A stretch of DNA of 64,000 nucleotides from Prostheceraeus crozeri (taxonomy: Eukaryota; Platyhelminthes; Polycladida; Euryleptidae): assembly GCA_907163375.1 (NCBI GenBank), contig CAJQUW010009227.1:186001-250000 (forward strand), given 5' to 3'. The translations under genes and the position numbers were made by a program. This document shows, piece by piece, positions 13,001-28,000 of the stretch (position 1 is its first letter; every line of letters starts with the position of its first letter). The notes under the pieces were generated by a model. It was not told where the DNA came from, ran no database searches, and was given only the letters and a program-made list of their open reading frames with translations.

Positions 13001-16000
13001 AATGGAAGCATTGGAACATGTAATGCCTATGAAATGGCATAATCTGCTAACATAATGACACATCAATCGAACAATGAGCAGTCAGTTCAACATCGAACAC
13101 CCCAAATTGTGCGAAGTTTCAGTGACTGCTTTCAACCGGATCACACAGCAAAGTGAATGAGTCGATTTCAAGTCCAACAGAGAAGTTTTTGGACGTTTCT
13201 TTCGTGCACCTGCTATATATTTTTTAATAATGATCGGAAGGACCAACATAATCTAGAAAACTTTTGTGCAATGATCTGAATAATCGTGACGATCGGAGAA
13301 TTTTGAAGGAATTCACAGCAATCCGCAAGCAACGCATGACTATTTTTCATATCTCTGTAAGCCATTGAGAATTTATTTTTGCCCGCTTAATAAGTTCCTG
13401 CATGTGCCATCTTTTTGAATCTGCTTACACATCTAGCAAAGTGATAGTGCAAAACAATCTAATTCAGTGATTGTTGTCGTTCTTCTGCTGTAAGTGATCG
13501 CGCAGTTGTCGTTTCAGAATTTGATTTAAGCTGCTAATTAGAGACGTGCAATTAAAAATGTTATCACCCAACGGTAACCACTGCTGTTAACCGTGAAAAC
13601 CGTTAATCTTGATCAAACCGTGAATATTTGATCGCTATCGACCATTAACCTGTTTGCTTCTGATACCATCGCTGTCTTGCGGGTCAGGGTTCTGATATAT
13701 CAATTAAAAATGTTATTTTTTAAGTTGTTTTTGTATTTGAAGTATTGTATGTTGATGTAGACTTATTTCGCTTCTACATGAAAGTGGTGAATTATCCCTG
13801 TGTTACTGATCACTCGAACTAGAAGTCTTGTAAAGTCTTGTAAACCAATGTGGAATGTGCTCAACAATCTGTCGGGCGATCGACGTTCCGTTTGACCTAT
13901 GTATTTGCCACCGCAAGTACAACTAAATTCGCGAACAAGTCTGGATGTAGATTCGGCTTCAGAGGGTTTCCCTGAGACGTGGGTAACATTGTGGTTGAGT
14001 CACTGAAATTACCTTGAGTTGGACAGTCACGTAAATAGAAGATATTTATTTCCCTATTCAACCTCTTCTAAAATAATCGGATGCTGCACAGTCCTTTTCG
14101 AGTAAAAGGATCCGAATAACCATTCCTCTGCAACGTCTGTCGAAGAAGCTCGTGCTCGTGCTTGGGGAGAGCAAACTCGACATGCGCCATGAAAGTCTTT
14201 ATCTAGTCAACTTTCTGGCCATCTGGACAAAACTTTCCATGAAAGTTCAATTTTCATGATTAATCGTTCATTCTGTGCAAGGTTGCTACTTGGGTTGCTT
14301 GGGTATCAAACCCAAGCCCAAACCTAAAGGCGAAGTAAAACTTCTGCTGTAAGTCTGCGTAAGTCCAATATTTTCTCTCTCGGTATCGTGCCATTTTTTG
14401 GACACTATTTCATTTCCATTGAGTACTACTGTTTTGCTACTGTCACCCAATGACAGCGTTTTGCTGTGGGCTGTGATTCTCTCGAGAAGACCCAGTCAGT
14501 CACAGATTCTTAGAAAAGAGATCATCAAGTTCGATTCATTGTTCCGCAAGCAACGCCTATGTGTCCCATAGTTTACCATTGTTTTTGTCTACCGATCGAC
14601 TACATTAAAGGGATGCTGCTGACTTGTTTGACGGCTAGCGAAGAGCGATGTATGGAGGAGTCCACATGCCACCTATAACCTTCGACACAGTGCCAGTGCA
14701 TGACCAGGATACTATACAGCCAGGTTAAGGCGCAGGCCTATATAGTAAAATCTATGTATGGTATAGCCTATAATAATGGCATGGGGTGCATGGTAGGTAG
14801 AATTTTGCATCATGTTAGGCTTGGGTCATCAAAATTCTTGCTTGGGGCTTGGAGTATGCCCTTGCAAAACCCAAGCCCTATAGCAACCTTGTTCTGTGCT
14901 ATTATGAACAGAATTATAATGAACATTCATGGATAGGCCTGTCAGATGCAGGTGATATGACGGTATAATTTATAGTCAGCGAGTTTTGCAGAGATAACAT
15001 AACGAGTTTAGATCGATCATTTTGGTGTTTAATTCTTAACTGTGCATACTCTGATTGCTCTATTGTGACTAAAAGTGTTCTTCAGCAAATGAAGGGTATT
15101 GCAATGGAGTGTCCGAATTTCGGTTCAAGTATGACTGATAAGCCGGTTTTCCATCATGTTGTTATTATGATTGAATTATTGCTGCTAATTGTGATTGAAT
15201 GTCGGGCAGATACTAAGAAGCAATGTGGCGAAGAATTCAGTGTTATTTGTGGGATATAGCCACACGTCAAGCCTGATCACTTAAGTACAATTGATCGTTA
15301 AGCTGGAGTCACTCAGAAGAGGCCATGGCTTTTAGAAAACCGTGATGCGAAGTGTAGATGTTACATGGTTTACGGCTTACGATTTATTCTGTGTGTTCCG
15401 ACCTAAAACATGATTGCAATCGATCATCAATATTGTCAACAACACATTCAATTCCCACAATGAAACATCAATTCAAAGCAAGATATGAATGGGAGATGAC
15501 TTTTTAATTTTTGCAGTTACTACTTGTTCAAAAGGCTGATCGATGCCTTGCGTAAACTTGAGGAATGGATGCAGATCGCGCAAAGTGGCGGACATGGAGC
15601 AGAAAAGCGGACGCCGTAAGGACAAAAAATCTGATGATGATGAAAACCAACATTCCATTTCTTTTTTGCATCATGTCAAGCACTAGGTTATGTCAGGAAA
15701 TTGCATTTTACAGACGCCAGACGGACACTGTGAAAATGATGGTAAATTGTTTACCATCATTAATCTTCTTATATTACAGTGTAGTTATTCTCGCTTACCG
15801 TCTAGCTGATCGAAATTGGCCAAAGTTATTCATAGCATTTCAACATGTTAATTAGATAGAATAATTGGGTACTTGAAACTAATTGGCACTGACTGACATT
15901 TGAAAGGCGATTTTCGTCACCAAGTCCCTCGATATCTACTTAAATTGCTATAATTGATTTACATCCAATAAACCATGTCATGAAAAGAGCAAATTTAGAA

Positions 16001-19000
16001 TGTTTGTTTGTGTACTTGTATTTATATGCATGATAACATCTTCAAAACAATATTTTTACGTAACATAAACAGGTGAAGGTAGCAGCAAAAGTGCAAATTA
16101 GACAATGTGAACCATGTCAATAAAAGACTCGTGACAGGTTGAATCTTATCAAATTTAATCCTTCCTTTTGACGTTAGTAAAATTCAACAATCACCACAAA
16201 GCGACAAAACTCAGAACTAGGGAGAGCACACGCATTCTATCCACTCACGAAATTTTACAGGACTCGACTTATAGTTGACTTTGTTTACTGAACAGATGCG
16301 CTGGCCATGTGAAAATTTGTGCAGAATTAGTGTGTGGAATTGCTCACCAAATACAAAATATGGTCTTCTTGATTTGTGTAATAGAATTGATTATTTTTTG
16401 AATGAAAAATTGGTTTGTATCTCTGTCAAATAATCAATTATCAAATTGTCAATTATTTGCAGTGTTTTCAGTCAATGACAAGAAATATGGTCTTAGAAGT
16501 GTAGCTAATACACACCGTTTCATAAGTTGCTGCACAACAATCAAATTACAATAAATAAGATATTTATTTATTTAGTTTGTAGACATATCAAATGTAATTG
16601 TAGGCGAATGCTCTAGGAAATGACACGGGATTTAAGAATCATGTGCATTGTACAATCATTTTAGTATCTCACAAGATATGTTCAACTGCATCTGATCCTC
16701 AAGACCTCGGAGAGATATCTTACTGCGCTCTGTAATGTTCCTTGCACAACCACGAAACATGACCTGGAAAGGCCGACACGGCCCGACTACTTGTTGTTAA
16801 ATGAGCTGCTCTTGTTATGAAGCAAAATCCGAGTATCGCGCGTACATGTAAAGCTTCACCCGCTCGTGATACATTAATTAGTCTGGTGTTTTTCCAGCTT
16901 TGGGAGTAGTCTGGCCAAGTTGACCTTTCAATAATGTGTTCAATTCATTGGATGCGTCAGACTTTATTCAATCTCGAGAAAGCCAGAGGTATTTAATTCG
17001 ATTGTCGATTGACGATTACCCGAGGTCATATGCTGTTGTTGTGATGTCCTTTTATAACAGTAGAGATGCACACTTTTCATGACAAATAAATGTATCATTT
17101 AGAAAGCTATGTTACAGATACGAAACGTCCGAATGAATCATGACACAAATAGTAATTGGAAATAGTTCAAATAATAAAGAACTATTTATTTGTTCATGAG
17201 AATGACTTTTTCAAAATATCGAAATGAAAATATGTGATAACAGATCAACATGTCATAAATAGATCAGATTCGCATAGGAAGGAAAGGACTTATAATACTT
17301 CAATATCATCAATCTTTGCAACATACATATCAATATCTGATTTTGATCGACATTTGGATTATCCGGCAGGAAGGCTTCTACTGACAATTGATCAGAAGTC
17401 ATCATTAAATTAAGGAAGCTAAGCCTTTAAACTAATTTATCATTTTTCATGCCTCTAACAATGTGTCCTGAAAGATGAATATTTTACTACAGACGTACAG
17501 ACTGCACATTTGCATCATACACGTATGTAGTGCACATCTTTTTCAATTGCCAGTGGAAATTGGCAGCGGACTTAAATAGTAGCTAAAAACTGATTTTATA
17601 ACCTTTAGACGTCAAGTGCTTGACCCCCATGGCGGCCTATTACAGGTTTTACGGTAGTTATACATAGCATAAGGTATAACAAAAGATTCAAAAGTGTCAT
17701 GACATTCCTTTGTTCTCATTATAAAAAAGCTCATATATTCATTATATCAAGAAAAGCTCTCATTACAAAACATGGCAAAAAGCCGAGTTATGTGTAAGAT
17801 TTGATCAACAATTCGCAATTGTCGGTTTCCAGTCAATCCGGTAATAAAAGGCATTTAGAATGTCACTGTTCTTATTACAAAATCCATCAACATTGCAGTT
17901 GATTCTAATCACACTTCAAAATCATAGATTGTGAACATAACAAAAACAATTTTGAATTCCCATTACACGAAATACTTCTCAATTCCTTCCTTGGAGATAC
18001 ATTTGAATTTAATACGTACTATTGCCTTTTTTAGTTAACAGCTTGGTCGATTTACAAGTCCTTCTCGCGATGGAATCACCACCTGTCGGTAGGACCAGAG
18101 GCATCAATACGCTGGATGTTTCTCGCTACACCATTTGTAATACTGTCCGAGGTCCATTGAGAAAAGGAACATATTCGGTTATTGTTCAGTGTAAAAAAGT
18201 AAGTGGAGCTATTGATATCATTGTGTGAATGTTGATGTCATGTGTCTGTCTTTACAAAGTGTACGCTTTGCTTTTTCTTGATTAAATCTGATTTAAAAAA
18301 GTCGATCTCTTGATCTCGAGGTAGAGCCCCGAAAATGTCATTGGAAGTCGACAGGAAAGGCTTTTTCCTGACTTAGAAATATCACAGCACTCCATCTAAT
18401 GTCTAACCATGTCTGCACCGTTCATGCCCCGGAGAAATACTGAAGTCAAAACTTCATTTTTATAATGTTTAAATCAACATATTCACCCATTCAGCCTTCT
18501 ATGCCCCTTGTTATTTACGAGATTAAAAATAAAAAATGAACCTGGTCAAACTTTTATTTGGGTATACTATGTACATGCAATTATGACTTATTCATCACTA
18601 ACACGCTATTGCCCTATGCTAACTGACGAGGATAGAGGAAGGCTCAGATAACAACAGCAAGCATATGGCTTATATGTAGATCCTTGCCCATGCTTCGATA
18701 AATGGTTGCGAGTAGAACTAATAATGCTGGAGAGTTCACTCGGAAAGTATAGTTAGAAGATCCTACTTGTCTTAATGCATAAATGAAGCGTTTTCTAGGA
18801 TTTTTATCTCGCAACAGGATTCTGATTGATCGTCCAGAAATATTAGAAATATAATGTAGTATGATTTTGATCTCGAAATTTTCCGGTGCAATTTTTCCAT
18901 AGAATTATAATAGTGATGAAATGTATCATCAGATTTTCCGTTACATAGTATTTCATGCTTTTTTGATGCTCTACGTATTCAAATCGTGTACCTGAAGATC

Positions 19001-22000
19001 GGTTTTCACTGAAAACTACCCGTTAGTTAATCATTTTTGTTTTGAAACCGAAATCCGATTAAGAACCACCCGGGCGGTGTGTGATCATTTCTTGGGAACT
19101 TATGAAGAGTGCTTTATTACCCCCGAATGACCTAAAATAGAAAAAACTTGCAAGGGAGCATTCTCATGAAATCAAGCAGGTTTAGACCAAATATCTCTCT
19201 TATAGATTCACAACATGAAGATGCGGTATCTCTCATTATCTGTTTATTACGTGATTTCCCGAATACAACATCGATAATTTACTTGCAAAGCTCACGCGCG
19301 AAAACAAACAGACATTCGTTTTTCTTGGCAGCGGCTTCACTTTCAGGAATTCAGAACATCTAATTAACGTTTTTCTATCGTGTTGCTATTATACAAGTGA
19401 TAGGAAGACGATCAGAAACTACGAAAACTGTGTTGTGATAAATGCCAGCTCAGTAATTTGCAAAAGAGCTTGTAGGAGATGTACTATATAAACTCAATAA
19501 AGACGTTCGTGCCGGCAGTGATTGAAACAAGATTTCTGAATGACCGGAATTTGACCTGTCAACAATCAAATGCTGAGAATATGAAGTCTTACAATGTTCA
19601 ACAATTCTTTCACTTGGATGCGGACTGTATCATCGTGGATATGTTCTCAAATTGAAAATAGCTTATTAATCAAATCAATTTTTCTATGTTTGACGTCCAG
19701 GGATGAAGCACAATTGAATTTTTACAAATATTCATGACGAATTATTCCTGTCTAATTGCAACCAACGATAGTAGAATATCGGTGCACAGTTGAGACCTCA
19801 CACATAGAGGCCATTGTCAGAAATTCCAATGGATATCTGTAGACTAGACTAATTATGACTATTATGCTAATTTTGTAGTTGTCTTCATACGTAAATTCGT
19901 TTCTTATTAAACGCAATTACCGACATGTAATTGTACATCGTATATTTCTCAAAAACGCGCGATTGTACATGTAAGTGCGACTGTCGGTAAACTATGTAAA
20001 TAGCGTAATTAATCTGAATGAGGTCAAAACGTGTGTTGTGATAACTTGATGTAGCATGGAAGCTTATAATTAGTTGTCTTCATTTGAATAATGAGGATAA
20101 GTCACGTAAGACCTATTTAGGGTATTGTTACAGACAGGATCGAAATCATGGACTTCCAACTGATTCGTCGGTGTCCAGTCATTTAGGCCCCAGAAATAAT
20201 GGTCATTTAGGCTCCATGTTCTATGTTATTTTAACTACAAGATTGCAGTCAAAACCAAGAAAATGTTATGATACATAGGAGCCATACATTACAGAAATAT
20301 GCTTGGTTTCATCGGAGATGCCGCAGAATTGTCTAGGGAGTGGTATGTTGATTGTTCGAGAATGTCAAAAACACCGGTTCATGATGTTATTTTAACCACG
20401 ACGAGTTGCAGCGTGTATGAGGTCCAATTTTGAATTATTGCTATTTAATTAATCAAATACAACTATTACAATTTCTTGTAAAAGTATTGACATTTCTGGT
20501 GGTTTCAGAAAATTTGCAGTCTTTTGATACCTCATACACGCTGCAACTCGTCGTGGTTAAAATAACATCATGAACCGGTGTTTTTGACATTCTCGAACAA
20601 TCAACATACCACTCCCTAGACAATTCTGCGGCATCTCCGATGAAACCAAGCATATTTCTGTAATGTATGGCTCCTATGTATCATAACATTCTCTTGGTTT
20701 TGACTGTAATCTTGTAGTTAAAATAACATAGAACATGGGGCCTAAATGACCATTATTTCTGGGGCCTAAATGACTAGGATTCGATTCGTCCATTCAAAAA
20801 GTTGCAGTAATCATTAACGTTTGTTGCGAATACTTCACTAAGACGCATGTAGTCAGACATATCAGAGTAGAATGTTTACTGAACGATCATTTGTAAAGAA
20901 AATGTCTCAAAATTGCCGACAGCAGTCGAAAGTTTAGTTTGTAGAGAGATTGTTATAATTCATCAAAAGTGCAGCAGCAGTGAGGAAGAAATTTGCGATG
21001 CCACTGAGTCAAAGACAGGTCCTTGAAATTGTGACATAATTGCATTTCTCTTAGTGATCCGTCGTATTTCAACTGATGGCTGGATACCCTTGTGTCTAAT
21101 GTGCTCGCATTTGCTACCAGCAACGACTAATCTACCTACTATTAAGAACCATAAGGCCGAAGCGTTATTCTGCATGGTTATCTTTGTCGAATTTTGATGG
21201 ATATATCAACGCAATGACGCATTTATGGAAAGTTCTTGTATTTATCAATACTTCTTATATGTATTTTGTGAATGTGTGGTACAGCATGGTGTAGTCTGAT
21301 TCATTGATTGTGTATTGTGATTTCATTCTTTGTTCAGTGCTAATTATCTGCATCAGCAGTGACCTGTTAAGTGCATGTCGGTGTCTCCTATGGAGACGCG
21401 TTTGCAAGGCTGCAACTGCAGCCAATGAATGAAAATGCTAGCAAGCTAATCAGCGATCAAATACTTCTAAGAAGGGAAATTCGCCATTAAGACTACGTGC
21501 TTAATTTATTTCAGGAGTTTTATCATTTATCAGCAAAGCTTACACTATAAAAGTTTCAAATTCTCTACGATCTGTGTATTGAACTGAAAAACAATAGTTA
21601 ATATCCTTACAAGTACAATCTACAAATATGTTCAGATGGTTACTTACAGCTGAGTTTCCTCGAATGTGTTCTCTTATTCTTTGATGTAATTTGCGTTTTG
21701 CGTGTTGGGAACAATAATATGCTCTTGCTTGAGATTGATTCAAAAGTAGACATGACATTAGTCGTCCTGTCGAATTTTGAAAAATGAAGATGATGTCTGC
21801 TTGTTAAATATCTTTTTTTTGTTTTTTGTTGTTATTGCCATTTCATTTCCATTTTTAAAATGACTTGATGTATGATATTTTTCAAGTAACCACATCTTCT
21901 TTTCTCGAGAAGCAACTTGTTTTTCAGTTGTTCTATTCTACTAAAATTTTGTTCTACATTTGTAATCAAAAGTTTGAAACCGTTAACGGAAGCGTTCTTA

Positions 22001-25000
22001 ATGGCAGCAATTAGAAATCGATTTGATTATTGACTTGAAAATAAGAAGCGAAAATGCAATCATTCCTTTACAAATGTTCACTACGATAAAGCTGAGGCGT
22101 GGAAAGATATCTATAAACTCAAAAGCCTTCATTTTTATCCAGCAGTCAGTGTAAGAACTTAAAGAAATACCTATTTTTATCCAAGTTCTGTGTCATGCGC
22201 GATTTATGACTGTTCGTGGATGAATTTGTCATCTATCATCAATTACTAATTATGATCTAATTATTAACAATTATGTCTGATAATTAATAAAGCAGCTCAA
22301 AAAGGCACCGAGGAAAGTTATTGCAATTTTATTTGATACTAAAAATAAATGGCTGTCTGTCGCTTACGAAATTGATTTCTATCAATTAACGAACGATTCT
22401 TGGAACTAACAAATTTGCAACGTCCGGTACTTAATGTTAAACCAGATGTAACATTTCATTCGATCAACTGTCAAGCTTCTAATTTTCTGAATGAAGTTCA
22501 AATACAATCCGATGCAGATATCGGAATTCAAAAATCCTTGTTGTAAATTACCATGTAGTGTTTTTGATGAAAATCGAACTTCTAGATAAGACGAAATATA
22601 ACTCCAAAATTTATTTATCTCACACGACACAAAGATGATTGTTTTAAACTATCAATTTCACCGTTTAAAATATTTTGTAAACGAATGATAGCTTTGAGGC
22701 ATAGTGTAAATATTTATCACTGACTTTCTTAAGAAATTTGGGAATCAAACATAATTAAATACAAGGAGATTCCTCCGCTGCACTTAAAGGCTAATTCCGC
22801 TGCGGTTTTATCTACATTCGGCTCTATGCCGTCTTTCAAGTTTGCCATCATACAAATTTCAGAATTGTTTTTTGACACCCTACAAAACATAAGTTGATAT
22901 TACAATTTGCAGTTACAGCAGGCATTATTTGATGGCCTGTAAGCCAAATGATGCTTGTTAAATAGCATTATTTGCATATACATCTTAATTTAATTAGAAA
23001 CACAAATGTTATTTCTTTAACCATGAAGTGAGTAACTGATATCACTACTTGCTAGAACTGTCGGCAACATTTTTCGTCTAGGCCCAGAGATTTTTGTAGA
23101 AAAAAGTTTTATTGCGTTAATAATCTACGTAACGTCCATGCAGAATTCGTCTGTAATCATCATAATAGAGCCTACGTTTAACTTTTACTGTATGATAATT
23201 TTGATGTGTGCTCTGTTGTACTAATTATAGACGAAGTATTTTGAAAGATCTTATTGGTGCCAAAAAAGCTGGTTGATTGCGCATGTATTCATACAATTCA
23301 TAGTTTATACAGCCGTTATATTTTGAATTAGCTCAATCATGTGGGACAAAAAATGTATCTGATTCATGTACATTAGCAGTACATTGAAAAGGAAAATTAC
23401 TAATACATAGCATAGTGCAATATGCATGAACATGTATGTACTTGCATCTACTGGGCATTGCGTATATGTAAAATGACTGATAGGATTCATGAATACAACA
23501 CACACCAACTGTTTGACATCTGGACGTCATTATAAAACAGAGAAGCAGTATGGAAAACAGAGTGAAAGTCATATGGCAGCAATACTAATTGATACATAGA
23601 AATAAAACAGATAGTTGGGCCGTCACAATATATTTTGAATTTTATGGTTGCTAGCATTTTGCGACTTGTGCAATGATTGTTTCAGTAATATGAATGCAAT
23701 TGCGTTGTAACAAATCTCTCAACGAGTGCTTGCTTGAATTTCCTTGAATTATTATTATCCCTGGCTGAAACCATAGTCAAATAAGTACAAAGTAACTTTT
23801 ATTGATTACATTAAACCCAACTTTTCAGAATGCTATCCCTTATTTCTTCCTAGATTAAGATAGATCGGCATGCTTTGAAAATAAAGAGGAATATTATTTG
23901 TAATAAATTACCTATGAGTTTCAATGAGTTCCACATTAGTTTTGAAATGTGTTTCCCCTTTATCTTAAAATTCAATCTTCTTTCTACCCTTTTTAGCCTA
24001 CTCCTGGGCGGTATATTGTGCTGAGGAGACTTCTAAACCCGAAGAAGAGGAAATGCAGTTACCTTACTATCTGTGAAGTTGATATATGGAAAGCAGGTAA
24101 ACAGTCTACTCTTTTCAAAATTGTTTGTGTTGATATTTTAAGTGGAAAAGTAAATGACTTGCACGTAGGACCATACATGATTTTCTAGAAAGTAATATAT
24201 ATCAAGAATATTTGCAATGCAGAATCACGACGAAATTTTCAAAGTGTGCCATCAAGCTCAAATATTCATTGAACTTTGGAAAGTTCATGAAGGTTTTCAT
24301 CATTATTTCACAAGGGTATATAGTTTTCCATAATTCATGAGACTATGGCACTAAGAATGTGTATTACATAGTAGTCGTGTTTATGCATCAATTAGCGTAG
24401 ACGCTTTTCATCTTAATAAAGAAATATATGAGTAATTGTGTATTTTATAGTAGAAAATGTAGACACCTATGATTCCGTTGATAACACCGTTTGAGGAATA
24501 CCATTGTCGATACTTTTTGATTGTACTGCTATACGAAGGATTCTTGTTTGCATGTATTGAGTCACATGTTCCAGTTGGTAATCGATAGTTGGTAATCGAT
24601 ACTCCCTAGCTACATGTAGCCCTTGACTTTAAAGAAAGCAAAAAAGTTAATTATTGTCTATGACATTTTGATGCTATAAGTTGCTATTCGTGGTTTAAAA
24701 TTTTAAACAATATACAGTAACAATTGGTCCGGGGAACGGAACACGAAACCTATTATTGTTATTATGACCGGCGGTGTAGTCTTGTGGTAGAGTGCTCTCT
24801 GTCTCTCTCTGCGTCCGGGAGACCTTGGTTCAAACCGATCTGGTCAACCTAAGACTTTTACAATAGGTGAACACTGCATTCTTGCTAAACATTCACCACA
24901 AAAGGAGTGAGAATTGGACAAATAACAACTCGGCCACATGGAAGAAAGGATCTGTGCCCAATGTGCTTCAGAGTGTAAACAGGGTTCATGAATTTGTTTA

Positions 25001-28000
25001 TTTAATCATTCCTACACTGTGATCGGCTTTTCTATTTTGTTATTTCATCATGTTTTTGTATATTTTATAAATATAATCTTCCAAACATATTGGATTTCAG
25101 GTCAGCTGGTTGTTTCAATTATCCCGAACACAAGAACAATCGATGCGGGCAAAGAATTGATGATCACTTGTAAAACCGAACCAATTACATGCGACAATTT
25201 CGTCTACGCGTGGACCTTTGGAAACAAATATTTTCCATATAATACCAATGTTCTGCGATTTACACCTGTCAAAAGTATAGCAAATATATCTGTTTATTGC
25301 TTCGTCAACAACAAGCAGGGAATCGAACTTGGCCATGCATTCCTTCCATTTCGAGACATGCGATGTAAGTTAACAAATTGACATGTTTTCTATTTAGGAT
25401 TTGGAAAAGAACGAAAACCAGCGTTATTTAAGAATACGAAGAGACATACTTTTTCCAATGGTCATTCGTTTTGGAAAAAATGTCCAAACGGAAAACTTGT
25501 TGCATGCAGAAGGCTTGTCCTACCAGCGCCGTACAAAAACAGTGCAAGGGATGTTTTCTTCGACACTTCGATTTTCGCACTTGATATGTACTGCGTCATC
25601 AGCAAACTGCAAAACGTTATTGACGTGTGACGACTCAAATAATGTCTAGTGCCTCCACTTCGATTTTCAAGATTCTTGCTTTTAGGATTTATTAGCGATT
25701 TGGAACACTCTCAGAAGGAGGTTGATCAATAGAAAGCGCTAGGTGGAATTTACAGCAGAAACTTGAATCAAAAACCGGAACATATACAATAGGCCTACAA
25801 TATGGCTATGAAATTAACCATTTACAGTACATTGTACATGGACTTGTCAATGATTATCATCTACACGTTCACCAGCTTCATCAGATGATTATAGGTTAGG
25901 AACAAATGAATTATAAAAACCCCAGAATTCAGGTGTTTTGAACAACCCTTTTTCTTTTTAAATAAGATTTACGAGAAAGCTTCTTCCTGAGCACATTTTT
26001 AAATTTGGCGATTGCCTACAATTGTGTACCCTACATGCATAGAGATGAAGACATCCATTATAAAGCGGTTCATGAAATTCCCTTGATAATCAGCTTAATT
26101 TCCGCTTAGTTAGGATGCTTATTAGCAAATATTCATTCATTTTGATATCCAACTTGTTGCATACTACTTATATAGGAGAGTCATCTCGGTAGTATATAAA
26201 TTGGCAAATTTTGACTTTTTTCAAAAGTGCTCGAATAATTTTTTGGACCACGGGAATGTAATCTCCGCCAGAAACTGAATCTTTTCATATAAGAATTTTT
26301 ACTGTATACAGATACTTTTTTGAGTCGACACTCTACCTATATATCCCTACTCCATGTTCAATTCCTTGTAGATCCACCCGAATACAAGCGTGGAAGGAAT
26401 CCTAGATGTTATTGGACAAAGAGAAAACTGAATGAAGGAGAAACAACAACATTGGTTTGTAGAGTTGGAGAAGCAAATCCACCTGTCAAAGTTGACTACA
26501 GATACAATCAAACGGCATTTCCAAGTGCTGACGTGTCTATGACGACCCAGGTATGTTGATGATGTAGGCAATTGGGCATAATTTTCTTACTCTAAGAAAA
26601 TGCTTCTATCGATCTCCGAACAAGCTTTTTCCAACATATCCATGTGCTTGAACTTTTATTCGCATGCATTCATTGGCGGATTTAGGAAATTCCGGTGGGG
26701 ACCCATTCCTACATTCCCTACATTCATTGTAGAAAGAGAAGCGTTTTACAGCTTCTTACACAACAATTATAGTTTCTATGATTCTCATCATGATTTAATT
26801 ATATTCTCATCTTTGCTCGTGATAACTGCAGCTTATTGGATCTTATGCTTCATAAATGCAATTGCTGCTTCATTAAATGAACATCTGCAATTAGATGTTC
26901 TTCGAAAATCGAAATGCATTAGGCAAATAATGAATAATTCGCCAATGCATCTATTTAACCCCCAAACATGACGAAATTCTTGTTTGATGGTAGAATTCTG
27001 CATTCCTGACGTACTGTCAAACATCATCGCTGGTTCATTGCTCTATTCAACAGTTTTTGCTACGCTCATCCTTTCAGGGTGTGACCCCTCAAGTTGGCAT
27101 TTTCCGTTGCCTCTCCCCCAAGCCCTCTCGCAATTACCACCACCCTTCTCTCCCCCCACCGCCGCGGACATCCTAAACTTTTGATTTGGGTGACTACTAC
27201 GGGGAATAATTGCCCCTTGCAGCACATGACAGGAGAATCAATAGTAATACCAAATTACATGTAGTTTGTCACTCTTTCTCCAAATACGAAGCGATGTCAA
27301 AGAAATCAAAACTCCTATATTCTAGCAGACGCTCATTTGTTTTATTTCAGTTATCCAGTGGTTTCGCGAAAGGGAGGAAAGTGTCGGCATCTCTGTTGCT
27401 TCGGAAGGTTAATAGAGATATGAACAACAAGTTTATATCTTTTAAATTGACACATCCACTGGTGAAGAATCGGAATTACAAGTTGCACTCGCCGATCATT
27501 TACTGTAAGTAGCTGAAGTGGCGTAGACATTGTCGGTACGCAGTTTGTGACCGTTTAATTGAATTGTGCTTTGTTTAAAGATTTTTTCGCCGCTACCATT
27601 CAGCTAGCATTGCTACATCTTATAGTCACTAAATGAATAGTCAATACTCTGGTTCGACATGCAAAAATGAAACTGACGTTTGATCATTCGATGTTTATTG
27701 GCATTACTATTGCATTATATCTATTAATTACCGAATGCATGACATTTTCAAATTACTGCACTTTTTCTTTCAATTGATTCAAATGACTGCATGGCAATAA
27801 AGTGCTTCTTTTTCTTCAAAACTTCTAACATAACATTGCCCATGATATCGAATCGAGCAATGATCATGTAGAATTGTAATAAAAAATAGTGAAAGTTTCA
27901 TATATCCATTTTCCATAAATTCTACAATTTTAGCAATTGTTCTTATTACTTGGTACTGATGTTGCCATGTAGAAGTATGAAATTCAAAAGTCTTCAGAAT

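Larger units (their letters stand above)
9550..18034 (+). other. Intron 2 (8.5 kb)
   Basis: Contains repeat family 1 copy 2 and an hAT-like element (separate entries). The rest (9550-13004, 13472-14277, 14892-18034) shows no supported gene. Positions 10840-11760 include GC-richer blocks with repeated CGGGTCGGG-type words, of unknown origin. Confidence 0.6.

Noticed and set aside
15735-15759. Small perfect palindrome ATGATGGTAAA-TTG-TTTACCATCAT
   Set aside because: Only 11-base arms; such short hairpins are expected by chance in 64 kb of AT-rich DNA and nothing around it suggests function.
26660-27210. hAT-like end word GGCGGATTTAGG with a C-rich right side
   Set aside because: No convincing inverted partner or target-site duplication could be found; the similarity is one short word.
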